The notes below the pieces were generated by a model. That model searched no databases. It was not told the DNA's origin and saw only the letters and a list, made by a program, of their open reading frames with translations. Shown here one piece after another: positions 37,411 to 47,190 of a stretch of DNA of 64,000 nt (positions are counted from its first letter, which is position 1; every line of letters begins with the position of its first letter). A program made the position numbers and the translations under genes. The DNA lies in assembly GCA_951799425.1 (NCBI GenBank), contig OX637397.1, forward strand, positions 9,183,064 to 9,247,063. The letters are read 5' to 3'. This DNA comes from Ilex aquifolium. Taxonomy: Eukaryota; Streptophyta; Magnoliopsida; Aquifoliales; Aquifoliaceae.

Positions 37411-38431
37411 TGATGAACCCAAATTTGACCGGGCCAAGCCCGATCAAATAAATCGAGAAAAGTCCGGATATTAGAAGCCCAAGTCACTAAGACCCATTCA
37501 GTCGGGTCAACCCGTCCTAAAGGAGTCCAGAAGGAAGCCAAATGACCAAGGGGCGCCAACAAGAGGTCATCACTTGGGCGCCGCCCACTAGGGACTCATC
37601 ACTTGGAGCTCATCACTTGGAGCTCATCACTTGGACCTCATCATATGGGCGCCGCCCAATGGTTGAGCTCCCCACTCCTCCTCAACCTCTCACTTGTTTC
37701 TTCTCATGCAATGATGCTTCAAGTCCAAGAAGGAAGACACCAGAAGCCAACAGCTAAGCCCAAGGAAGACACCAAAGGGGATGACCACCCTTGGGCGCCA
37801 CCCATAGGGCGCAAACCATGGGGCGCCGCCCATTGGGCGCCTACCCCTTGGTGCCCACTTGTCTTGGGACTCCGATACTCCTATTCCAACGCAAGGTCCA
37901 GCCTAAAGTCCAATCCAACCAGGACTCTCCTCCGACTAAATAGGAGCACGAGGGAGAGAATGACGGGATACGGAGATCAACTCCTACCCTAATTGTGCTT
38001 GCCAAAGAGGTCCACTCTTACCATGATTGTACTTACCTAAATAGTGGAAGACCTCTTCCTCACGGCACCGCCTCAACATAGCTATATAATGTAAGCCCTC
38101 TCAAGGGTAAAGACACACTGAATACACCTTGATACATCTCAAACACCCAGAGGCAAGCTTCACTGCACACTTGCTCTCTCTCCCTATCTCTCTCTCTCTC
38201 TCAAAGCTCTGTAACACTCCGGTGACCCTTATTCATCAATAAAGAACACCGGCCATCGCTGTCATTCCAGAGAGTGGATGTAGGTCATCTGAGACCGAAC
38301 CACTATAAATCCCTGTGTTGATCTTCTGTTTATTGCTTTAAGTTCCATTGATTGCCATTGATTGCTTGTTAATTACATCATTATTCATACTTGACTGTTG
38401 ATCTTGCCAAAGACAATTTTGTGCATCATCA
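37411..38431 (+). mobile_element. Solo LTR (1,021 bp)
   Basis: Begins TGATGAACCC, ends TTTGTGCATCATCA, and has a perfect 5-bp duplication GAGTA (37406-37410, 38432-38436). It contains CTATATAATG near 38082, CATCAATAAAGA near 38233 and the GAACCACTATA block near 38297. The 5' third has short direct repeats built on CTCATCACTTGGAG and several GGGCGCC words. It inserted at the very edge of the foldback MITE that follows. The ending matches that of 41377-42066, so both are of one wider Ty3 group. Confidence 0.88.
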
Positions 38432-38953
38432 GAGTAAATTATACTTTATTGCCTTGAACTATTATTTTTATTTTAATTTGTACTTTCAATTATAAAAATT
38501 TCCACATTGTACCTTAAAGTATTAATTTTATTTCATATCACTCCAATAAATAATGACAAACTTGAAAATCTATTAAAGGAGGGAGGAAAATCCCAAAGAG
38601 CATCCCATCTAGTATCTAGTACCATTTTATTTTACCTCTTTTACAACCAAATGGTTGCTAAGAAAAAACAGAAGGTCGGTCAGAGGAAGAAAATTTAGAT
38701 CTTTGGAAGGGCAACGTCATGAATGAATATTTTTCTTGATTTTGGACATGCACATGTGCAATAAGCAGTTGGTTATTGACAGTATAAACCGCTCACATGT
38801 ACATTTATCATTAAAAAATTGACAGTCATTATCTATTGAAATGATATGAAATAAAATTAATATTTTATGGTGCAATGTGAAAAATTTTATAGTTGAGGGT
38901 ACAAAGTAAAAACAAAGATAGTAATTCATGGGATAAAGTGTAATTTATCCTAA
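38432..38953. mobile_element. Foldback MITE with a solo LTR at its left tip
   Basis: The left arm (GAGTAAATTATACTTTA, TTCCACATTGTACC, ATTTCATATCA) is matched by the inverted right arm (TAGGATAAATTACACTTTA, TTCACATTGCACC, ATTTCATATCA) over about 130 bp. This places it in the same general group as 40855-41204. The solo LTR landed within its first few bases. Confidence 0.7.
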
Positions 38954-39471
38954 TTTATATTGATTTAATATAAAAAAAATTAATAAAAAAATGTGATGAG
39001 TTCAACATTTTTATTTTAAATATAGGTCGGTCAAAATTCAAAAGTCTGTCCAAGTCAAAGTCATTGAATATCAATCAGTTTGAACCTCAATTTTGAATGT
39101 AAATTCTTTTTTTCTTCCACATGGTTTGACTTAATGGTATGGCACCTTATGGTTATAAAATAATCTTATAAATCCTACCTAGCTTTTCGATCAACGTGAC
39201 ATAATAGTGTTTTTACCCAAATTGGTAAAATTAAGAGAAACGACATTTTTTTTATGAGTTAACATGTAAAAAATTGAGTTCACCGGGAAGCTTTGATTCT
39301 AGAATGTTGACTATATGTGAACAAATGTTTTATAGGTTGATTATTATCCTTGTTGATTGCTCGATTTTGAGATGTTTTCAAATACCATGAGAAAACTCAT
39401 TGATAGAATTTCAAAAACATCTCGATTCCGAGGAAGGTGTAGTCGGGGATCGACCACAATTTTTCCAAATA

Positions 39472-39830
39472 AGAACATCTTCAATAGTATTCTCTATTTT
39501 AGAAAGCATATTTTTTTAAATAGAGAGCATCCCACATAAAAATTGATATAGAGAGTGAAATATTTTTGATAATTCCAATGGGCTCTCTATTATAAAAAAA
39601 AAAAAAAAGGTCTTATAGTCAATAATATTTAATGAAGAATGTATATTTGTTATCTTGTCATTCATTAAAAATAGAATAGAGGGTAAATTAGACTCTCGAA
39701 ATGTAGAGAAACAAATAATGCTGTCTATTTTAGTTAGTCTAAATAAAAAGTTTATTAGAGTTAGATTTTTTATGATTAACTCTCTAAAATAGAAAATTAA
39801 GTTAGAATAAAGAGTCCTTGGAGTTGCTCT
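39472..39830. mobile_element. MITE with AGAGCAACTCCAA-type ends
   Basis: The left end AAGAACATCTTCAATAGTATT and the inverted right end AGAGCAACTCCAAGGACTC resemble each other, followed on both sides by TCTATTTTAGA. This terminal style is frequent in plant MITEs. No coding sequence. Confidence 0.5.
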
Positions 39831-40854
39831 AAGAGATAGGATCTTAGTAATTGGTGTGAATAGATCTTTGTCATAAAAGAGAGACTTCGTAATCCTTATT
39901 TTATCACTCAAAGAGTATCATATGTCCTCGAAAGAGTATTTTAGTATAAAATAAAGGCATTTTACAGAAAAACATGACTTGGGCTTTGTTTGGGACTGAC
40001 TTGAAACTAACTTTTTCAATCTATGTCTCAGATTGGTCCATTGCTTTGTTTGGGAGTTGGAGTAGGCCGGGCAATCCACTTTCGAATTTGTTTCTTTTAA
40101 GTTTTTTCTCCCTTTTATATGAAATGGTAGAGCAATAACATTGATCTGAAATAATATATCAATCTATAGGAAGGACTGATAATCGAGTTAAGCTTGTTGA
40201 GTTCGTTTTTCTAAACGAATCTAAAAAATTGTTCAAATTCTATTCGTTTAGAAAATGAGTCGAGTCAAACGTGAATAACTCGACTATTTTACACATGAAC
40301 GAGCCAAATTTTGCGAGCTCGAGCCAAACCTTTTAGAACATGAGCCTAAAAAAATATTCGAACTCGGCTCGTTTAGAACACAAGTTGAGCTCGAGTCAAG
40401 TCATATACGAGCCGAGTCTAAGCCGAACCTGAGTAGCTCGGTTCGATTATGAGTCCTATCTAGAGAGTATGTATCAGGGACATATGATACTCATCTCTTC
40501 ATAATTAATAATTTGTGAATAGTCGGGTTCATGTTTAAGTTATGTCACATAAAGTTTAATTTAGGTTTATGTTTAATTTGTGTCATATTAAGTTTTCTTA
40601 ATTCATATGCGATCTAATTATAATTGTGTGTAGTTAGATTCGTATCATGTATGTCCAGGGTTATGTCGACTCATTAGTTAAGGAAAACTGATGGATTAAT
40701 CAAGTAGTAACCCAAACCTGATAAAACTAATTGATATCTGATAACTTTATATCGATTTTTCGCTAAGTATTAACAACGTATTAAGAATTGTTTATCCTAG
40801 GTGGTAGCCATTGAAGATGGTACCGGTAGGTGATTAAATTTACAATGAATTACA
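39831..40854. other. Intergenic DNA with hAT-like remnants
   Basis: No gene is seen. 40170-40460 is rich in GAGCTCGAGCC, CTCGTTTAGAAC and ACGAGCC words, a composition found in some non-autonomous hAT families, but no ends or target duplication were found. Confidence 0.4.
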
Positions 40855-41204
40855 GAGTAAATTACACTTTAACCGTCTAAACTATGGACTTGATTTTATT
40901 TTGTCTCTTAAATTATTAAATTTTTTATATTGTCCCCTTAACTACTGGAATTATTCCACATTGCCCCAATTGCAAACGTCCAATATCTTTTTGAACAGAA
41001 ATTGTTAACGTTTCCTGGCTAAGAGGAAAAAAAATTATATAATTTGGGGAAAATAAAACAACTTTCCGTTACATACATGATGAACATTAATAATTGGGGC
41101 AATATGAAATTAATTACATAATTAAGAGTATAATGTGAAAAACATGATAGTTAAGGGGATAATATAAAAAAATATATTTGAGGGGGTCAAAATATAATTT
41201 ACCC
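40855..41204. mobile_element. Foldback MITE, GGGTAAATTA type
   Basis: The left end GAGTAAATTACACTTTAACC and the inverted right end GGGTAAATTATATTTTGACC match, and the arms continue with TTGTCCCCTTAACTA versus TTATCCCCTTAACTATC and CACATTGCCCCAATT versus CATATTGCCCCAATT. The middle is short and non-coding. Confidence 0.7.
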
Positions 41205-41376
41205 ATGCAAAATATTATAACATTAAGGGTGTGTTTGGATGATAGAGTTGGACTGGATTGGAGATTTAAAAAAATATTATATCCTATCTAACCCAAAAAC
41301 ACCTGTCATTGGACTGGTTAGGATTTAATGACTATATCCTATCCTTTCCATTTTTTGGATAAGACATAAGCACTTC

Positions 41377-42066
41377 TGATGATGCACAAATCGATTTTAT
41401 GCACCATCCGTCGAGTAATTAATATGGTTAATAAAATGCAGTAAATAAATAAGGAGAAAGAGATAGGGTGACCTGAGTGTTTTAAGGAGAAATAAATAAG
41501 GAGAAAAAGAGAGAGCCAACACAAGCAACACACAGATATATAGTGGTTCAGTCAGGGTGACCTACTCCACTTTGAAGGGATATGATGGTCTGAGTGTTTT
41601 ATTGCTTCAAGGAGTGTTGGGTGCTCAGGTGTGAGTAGGAGGTGAGGTACAAGCTGTCAGAGAGATGCCCCCCATGTGTAGGCGGGACTTACAATTTATA
41701 GGCACCTCCTAATAGATTGAGGCGCCTTATCAGTAACAGAAAGACTGATTTGGTGGAGTGGGCTTCATCCTCGTAACAGGTGAGGCAGTTGCTGAGAGGG
41801 CATAGAGATCTCTACAGTACTAGGTCCCAAGATAGCGTGGCATATCTCCTCACTCTAGGATGGCGTGGATGAGGCTCTCTGATAGCGTTGCTGACTCTTT
41901 GACTTTAGGATGACACGACTCTCGGGGCTTTGGTGAGCCTGACTAGATTTGGGTCTCTTCTGGGCCAGAACAACTAGGGCTTGTCTGGGCCAGGCCCACC
42001 ATCTGAGTTGGGCCTGATCTGGGGGGGCGACCATTATCTGAGTTGGGCTTTAGGTTGGGCTCATCA
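41377..42066 (-). mobile_element. Solo LTR (690 bp), minus orientation
   Basis: On the minus strand it ends ATTTGTGCATCATCA, the same tip as 37411-38431. Plus-strand ends are TGATGATGCA and GGCTCATCA. A perfect 5-bp duplication ACTTC lies at 41372-41376 and 42067-42071. The block GAACCACTATA occurs on the minus strand near 41535-41546. No internal element sequence remains. Confidence 0.87.
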
Positions 42067-42071
42067 ACTTC

Positions 42072-42850
42072 GGTGGGATCTATGGAGAAGGGTGATGGAA
42101 TATGGTATTATTGACTATTTTGTTCTTAACCTATCCAATCTAACACCATATTTAGTTTATAAATTAGGCTTTGACCAATTGCAAACAAAATTTTTTTACT
42201 TGTAATTTTTAAAAATGTTGTAATTTCATATTCTCTAGATGGGTGTTCATATGTTACGGAGACTATTGAGAATTAACTCAAACTCTCATTAATTAGTTAT
42301 TTTATTATTAGTTGTTAATTAATCTTACTCTAAATAGGATATTATTTAAGGAGTTGTGTTGTAGTTCCGTTCCAAAAAAAAAATAGGATATTATTTTATT
42401 AGAGTTAATTTATTATTTAAATTAATTGTCTTGTTGGAGAAGACGTCTTAGTCTTCTTGAGGTATGTCGGTAGAGCCTTAATTTGACAAAACAAATTTGT
42501 TGAAAAATCAGATCTTTGAAAAAATAGGAGGAGACCAAGCGGACGAGAGAGAGATAAGGAGAAGAGAACAAAGTAATTCGGCCATTTGTATTAGTTATCC
42601 TATTTGACAAAAAAAAAAAATTCTGAGTCCCCCTTTGGATTTCATTTAACCATGTAGATGAGTTAAAGTTGATTTTTCAAATCGGGTAGAGATAAAATCC
42701 AAATAAAATTTTTGATGTATTTTTTACTTACCAAACATGGGAAATATGTGCCCCATATATTTTTTTTATTCTATCCTACCAGAGTTATCTCCTTTTAACT
42801 CGTGATCCTAACATACTCTACATGGCCGACTCAACTGCATTAAAAAAAAG
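42072..42850. other. Intergenic DNA
   Basis: AT-rich with poly-A runs and no convincing open frame or bounded repeat. Confidence 0.4.
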
Positions 42851-43389
42851 GGGCTTAGGGAGGTCGGTACCTCTCTAAAAACTTAATAGGATAAACATAC
42901 ACTTTTTAAAATAATTGAGATAGAAGTACATCTCCTAAAAAAAAGTCATAAAAGTCATTTTACCCTTACCATAAATAGTGCATACCTAATTGACAACTTT
43001 TATATTTCCAATATCTAAATATTAGAATGTGAGACTTTTAAGATTCATTTTTATATTTGTGTATCATTTGAATTTTAAAATTATATATATATATATATAA
43101 TAGTAATATCAAACAGTAACACACTAAATAAAAAAATAGTAAAATCACACACTCAACAAAAAAATAGTAACATCAAACAGTAACATGCTCAACAAAAAAA
43201 TAATAACATCAAACAGTAATATGCTCAACAAAAAAATAACAACATCAAATATTAAATTTTTAATTAAGTTTTTTATTGAGTATGTTACTGTTTGATGTTA
43301 CTATTTTTTTGTTGAGTGTGTTACTGTTTGATGTTACTATTTTTTTGTTGAACGTGTTACTGTTTAATGTTATTATATATGTGTGTGTG

Positions 43390-43436
<47 letters not shown>

Positions 43437-43716
43437 TCAAAATTCAAATGATACACAAATATCAAAAGGAATCTTGAAAGTCTCACATTCTAATATTTAG
43501 ATATTGGAAATATAAAAACTATCAATTAGATATGCACTATTTATGATAGGGGTAATTATGGAATACATTTTAGAAAGAATTTGAAAATGTTTTAAAATGT
43601 GTACTTATTGACAACTATTTAATGAAAAAAATGATTTAAAGTAGGATAAGTTTGAAGGTGGTACTTTAAACCACATAAGTTTTGAAAAAAGTACTTAGAT
43701 CTCATTATCTCTAAAA
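42851..43716. mobile_element. Large foldback element with inner minisatellite
   Basis: A near-palindrome centred near 43265. Arms: 42960-43085 (ACCATAAATAGTGCATACC, TTTCCAATATCTAAATATTAG) is the inverse of 43430-43555. The outer parts are more diverged but still alignable. Inside each arm are tandem 36-bp units in opposite orientation, flanked by TATA/GTGT microsatellites. Non-coding. Such nested inverted tandem repeats are typical of Foldback-type elements. Confidence 0.7.
43101..43372. repeat. Inverted pair of 36-bp minisatellite arrays
   Basis: The left side holds about four units of the type TAGTAACATCAAACAGTAAC plus ATGCTCAACAAAAAAA, one of them shortened. The right side holds about three units of the exact inverse type (TTACTGTTTGATGTTACTAT). 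The arrays meet at TTTTTAATTAAG near 43265. Confidence 0.8.
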
Positions 43717-44907
43717 AAAAAAAAGCATGGACTTTAGGCCCAAATTTTTAGGTACATTACTAACTCATAAACAAATTAAATCTTTTAAATTTGAAACCCT
43801 AAAAAAAGGCCCCAAAATATTAAGTACAATCAACATTTTTATTGTAATAATTTGGATCTATGATTCAATTCATAACATTAGAAATTTAAAAATCATAAGT
43901 TGAAAAAATAAAAAATACTCAAAAGTCAACTCATATTTATCCCTTCTCTCCATGTGTGTAAAAATTAGTACAAAACATTAAAAAAAAGTTAAAATTAAAC
44001 TCTCTTTTTGATAAAAAAACAAAAACAAAAATTAAAATATTTTTTTCAGTAACACTAGCACGTCCTTTTTAAGTCTCTCTCATATAATAAATTGAAAATA
44101 AATTAAATTTTTTAAAAAATAAATATTAAAAATAAAAAAAAGACTTTATTTAGTGTTTTCGCTTTAGACCTCCAATTTTCTAAAGCCGCCCCTAATACTC
44201 TAAGCTAACTAAGGGTGAGTTAAATTTTTGGCCAATGAGATTTCGTGTAAAAAGACTATTGCACTCCTTATTTTTCAAAAAATTGTATTGTCCAAGGCAT
44301 ATGATGGTAAAATTCAATTAAAAAAGGAAAATTTGTGAGACCCACATATAAATGTATTTGCCACATGTGTGATTAGTTAGGAATGTAATCTTTTCCAAGC
44401 TAATAACACGTAAAACTCTAAAATAACAAAAATTTAATTAATTAAAGACAAAAATCATGCTTCAACAGAATATGTTCAGATGCTCTAAAATATTTTTTTG
44501 TTACAATGATACTCTAAATATAGTACATTAATGTGACAACTTGTATAAATATTTTATAATTTTTTTCTCTCCTCTCGTCTTTTCCCACATTTCTTGTCTA
44601 TTTTCTATCTTTCCCTCCATTCTCTCTCTCTCTCTCTCTCTCTCTCCCCAACAGTTCCAACAAACGTACAAAATATGTGAAATAATATTTAAAAAAAGTA
44701 GTTAAAATATAAAAAATCTATTGGAGTGTTTATTGAAAAAGAGAGTAACTAAAATAAAAAAAATATTATTTTTGGATAGCTAAAATACAAAAACTTATTA
44801 TAGATGCTCTAACTATGTGTATTGATCATATAAATTTTTACGAGTAGGATGATTTGAACTCAAAACGTGCACAACAACGTTTTGTTTTTTACTCTTTTTT
44901 TCGTTTC
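43717..44907. other. Intergenic DNA with transposon debris
   Basis: 43720-44200 has words such as TTTAGGCCCAAATTTTTAGG and AAAGGCCCC that recur in decayed plant transposons, without ends. 44467-44815 has weakly inverted ends with ATGCTCTAA words. A (TC)n microsatellite lies at about 44621-44646. No gene. Confidence 0.35.
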
Positions 44908-45105
44908 AACGATTAAGGGTATCTAGGTCAACTTACGTGTATCTAGACTAATCCCCTCTCTAGTCTGAGGTCAAAGACATGTCATCCACGCCGGAATTAG
45001 GATATTTATGAGAGATAAATTCCTCATAGTCTGACCCCAAAAAAATTACAAAGATTTAAATTCAGGACATTTGAATACTGTTCGTCACTGTTATCACTTA
45101 ATTAT
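44908..45105 (+). repeat. Dispersed SINE-like repeat, copy B
   Basis: The best preserved of the four copies: GGTATCTAGGTCAACTTACG, GACTAATCCCC, CATCCACGCCGGAATTAGG, ATGAGAGATAAAT and the B-box-like GATTTAAATTCAGGA, in order. Confidence 0.55.
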
Positions 45106-45199
45106 TGATATTTTTTCTACAAACTAAAAATTAACTTAATAATAATAATATATATAAATAAATAAAAATATCTATTTTATACAATAATTATATCAGTGC

Positions 45200-45519
45200 T
45201 TAATAAATAGTTACAAATAATTAACATTTTATTTCTATAATACTAGTTAAACATGTTAATTTCGTGTTAATTTTGAATTAATTTCGTATTGTTTATTTTA
45301 CTATACAAACGAGAAAATAAAGAAAGTATTAATTCTTAAATAAACGGGTTGATCGTGTCAATTTCAGGTTTATTGGGTTGAACACGAACATGACCCGTTT
45401 ATATTATGTATGTTGGGTCATTTTTAAATTCGTGTCGAGTTATAATCGAATTCATGTTATAAAATTCATATCAAATTCGAATCGTGTCGTCATGTTTTAG
45501 TCAAAAAATTTCACCCCTA
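45200..45519. mobile_element. hAT-like remnant of the 'GTGTCG' type
   Basis: Words such as AACACGAACATGACCCG, AATTCGTGTCGAG and the right end TTTCACCCCTA match the style of the complete element at 60930-61790. The left end is not clear. Confidence 0.45.
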
Positions 45520-45586
45520 CTCTAGTGGAACTGCTGTCAATCTTTTTCAAAACCCTCTTTCCTCCATAAATTTCTGTCCATTACTA

Positions 45587-45624
<38 letters not shown>

Positions 45625-46982
45625 TGTTCTAAAAGTCTACCCAGCAACAAATTGTCTTCGTAGAAAAGTGCTTCCTCCGCCATTTAACATCCCTTTCAAT
45701 ACATTGTTTTAAAAAAATTCTTTCTTGACGGATCATCTACCATTGATGAGTGAGGGGCCCATTTGTATACGATGGATCTCACTTAAATGTATGATACATG
45801 ATGTGTTAAGAAGAAAATTAAAAAAAAAATGAATTGAAGTGGATCTCACTCTCATAGTTAGAACATTTTTTGGCTAGCAAATAATAATAATAATAATATA
45901 TTGTTTGGCAATTCCTTTTTGTAGAAAAGAAGAAAAAATAGCATCAAGAAAGTAAAAAATATGTTTAATTACTATTTTGTGAAATGGATCTAGATGCATC
46001 ATTATAATTAAATAAACTTATAAATGATGTGCATGATTTTGCGGTTGATTCTGCATGCCCCGAATTCTACATTGTAATCCATAATTCAAAATACATGTGC
46101 TTACAATGATTTTTAGTTAAAAAGTTAACTCTTTCATTATAATTCTGTCTGAACTTACCAATAACATCCGAATCAGAATACAACAATTAACTAACAAATT
46201 CGTTAAAGCAGCCAAAAAAAAAACTAATAACATCCTTTTGTAACTAATTCATAATCTTTACATTCTCTCTCTTAAACAGCAGCTTATGGGAAACACCCAT
46301 TTAGCTTTTACCAGCTACAGTCCTCATTTTGGGTCATACAAGCAATGTCCCTCCTCTTGTTACTGCAATTTATGGGTCACACACTTTATGAAAAATATCT
46401 AAAACTTCAACCCTATAAGGTGGTTAGATGGTGTAAAGTCAGTGATTGATGTATTTAGATTCTATGTTCAAGTCTCGTAGAAGACATCTTAATTAACCCG
46501 ATACACATTATTTGTGAGTGTAACGGTTACATCATATAAGCAATACTAATGTGGTGTTACCGACAAATACAAAAACTACAAAATGGATAAAATGGGGCAC
46601 ATTTCTCATCATGGAGGTGATTACGTATTTTGTGGGGCTCACTTGCTGACTTGTTTACTTATTAGTGAACGGTTACACAATGTGACACTGCTAACGTAGT
46701 GTAACAGTTACACCCAATATTTTTTCGCATGTTCATGGAAGTATTGACTGGTTTAACGCTCATACCAATATGGCAGAGCATTTGAACAATTTCTTAACTA
46801 TTGAAACTTGATTTATTCGGTTTTAAGGGCGTACAAATATCATTTATTAATGGAAAAAAAAAAAACCCAACTGAAGGGTGTTAGCAATTTTTTTTTTTTA
46901 TCTCTCTATTTGGAATTAGGTAGGATATTTCAAAGTGGAGGGTTTGATTGGCAATTACTTTTAGATAAACTGATTCTTAAGT
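45520..46982. other. Upstream region of the chalcone synthase gene
   Basis: Contains a (GA)n run at about 45588-45622. The segment of about 46110-46385 is homologous to 54070-54355, which lies upstream of the pseudogene copy (shared TATGGGAAACA, GCTTTTACCAGC, CACTCTGGGTC-like words). The duplicated block therefore reaches at least this far. 46414-46500 has tRNA-like boxes (TGGTTAGATGG and TGTTCAAGTCT) and may be a third SINE type. No gene. Confidence 0.55.
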
Positions 46983-47100
46983 CACGTGCCATCCAGAATC
47001 CCAACCGTTTAGACTATATCACAGTTAGATCAGGCACGTGATTCCCAGCTACCATACCTTAAACCACAAGTATATAAATCACATCATATCATCAACTTCT
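46983..47100 (+). promoter_or_regulatory. Chalcone synthase core promoter
   Basis: Two perfect G-boxes (CACGTG at 46983-46988 and 47035-47040), a MYB-type site CCAACCGTTT (47001-47010) and a TATA box TATATAAAT (47071-47079), which lies 112 bp before the ATG. G-box plus MYB site is the classic light- and MYB/bHLH-responsive layout of flavonoid genes. An (AC)n run at about 47106-47126 lies in the probable leader. The pseudogene copy keeps the proximal G-box (56544) and a TATA-like CTATAAAAAT, but the distal G-box position reads TCAAGTGCC. Confidence 0.75.
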
Positions 47101-47190
47101 TTTCACACACACACACACACACACACTCATCAGCCGGTCCTTCAGCCTTCAAACACAAGGTCCAACCACCCTAAATTTTCACTGCAAAAA

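Noticed and set aside
43720-44210. A complete transposon between GGCCC-rich ends
   Set aside because: The words suggest old transposon debris, but no inverted ends or target duplication could be matched.
47038-47190. N-terminal extension of the CHS frame
   Set aside because: It covers promoter and leader, including the TATA box and an (AC)n run; the ATG at 47191 gives the family's normal start.
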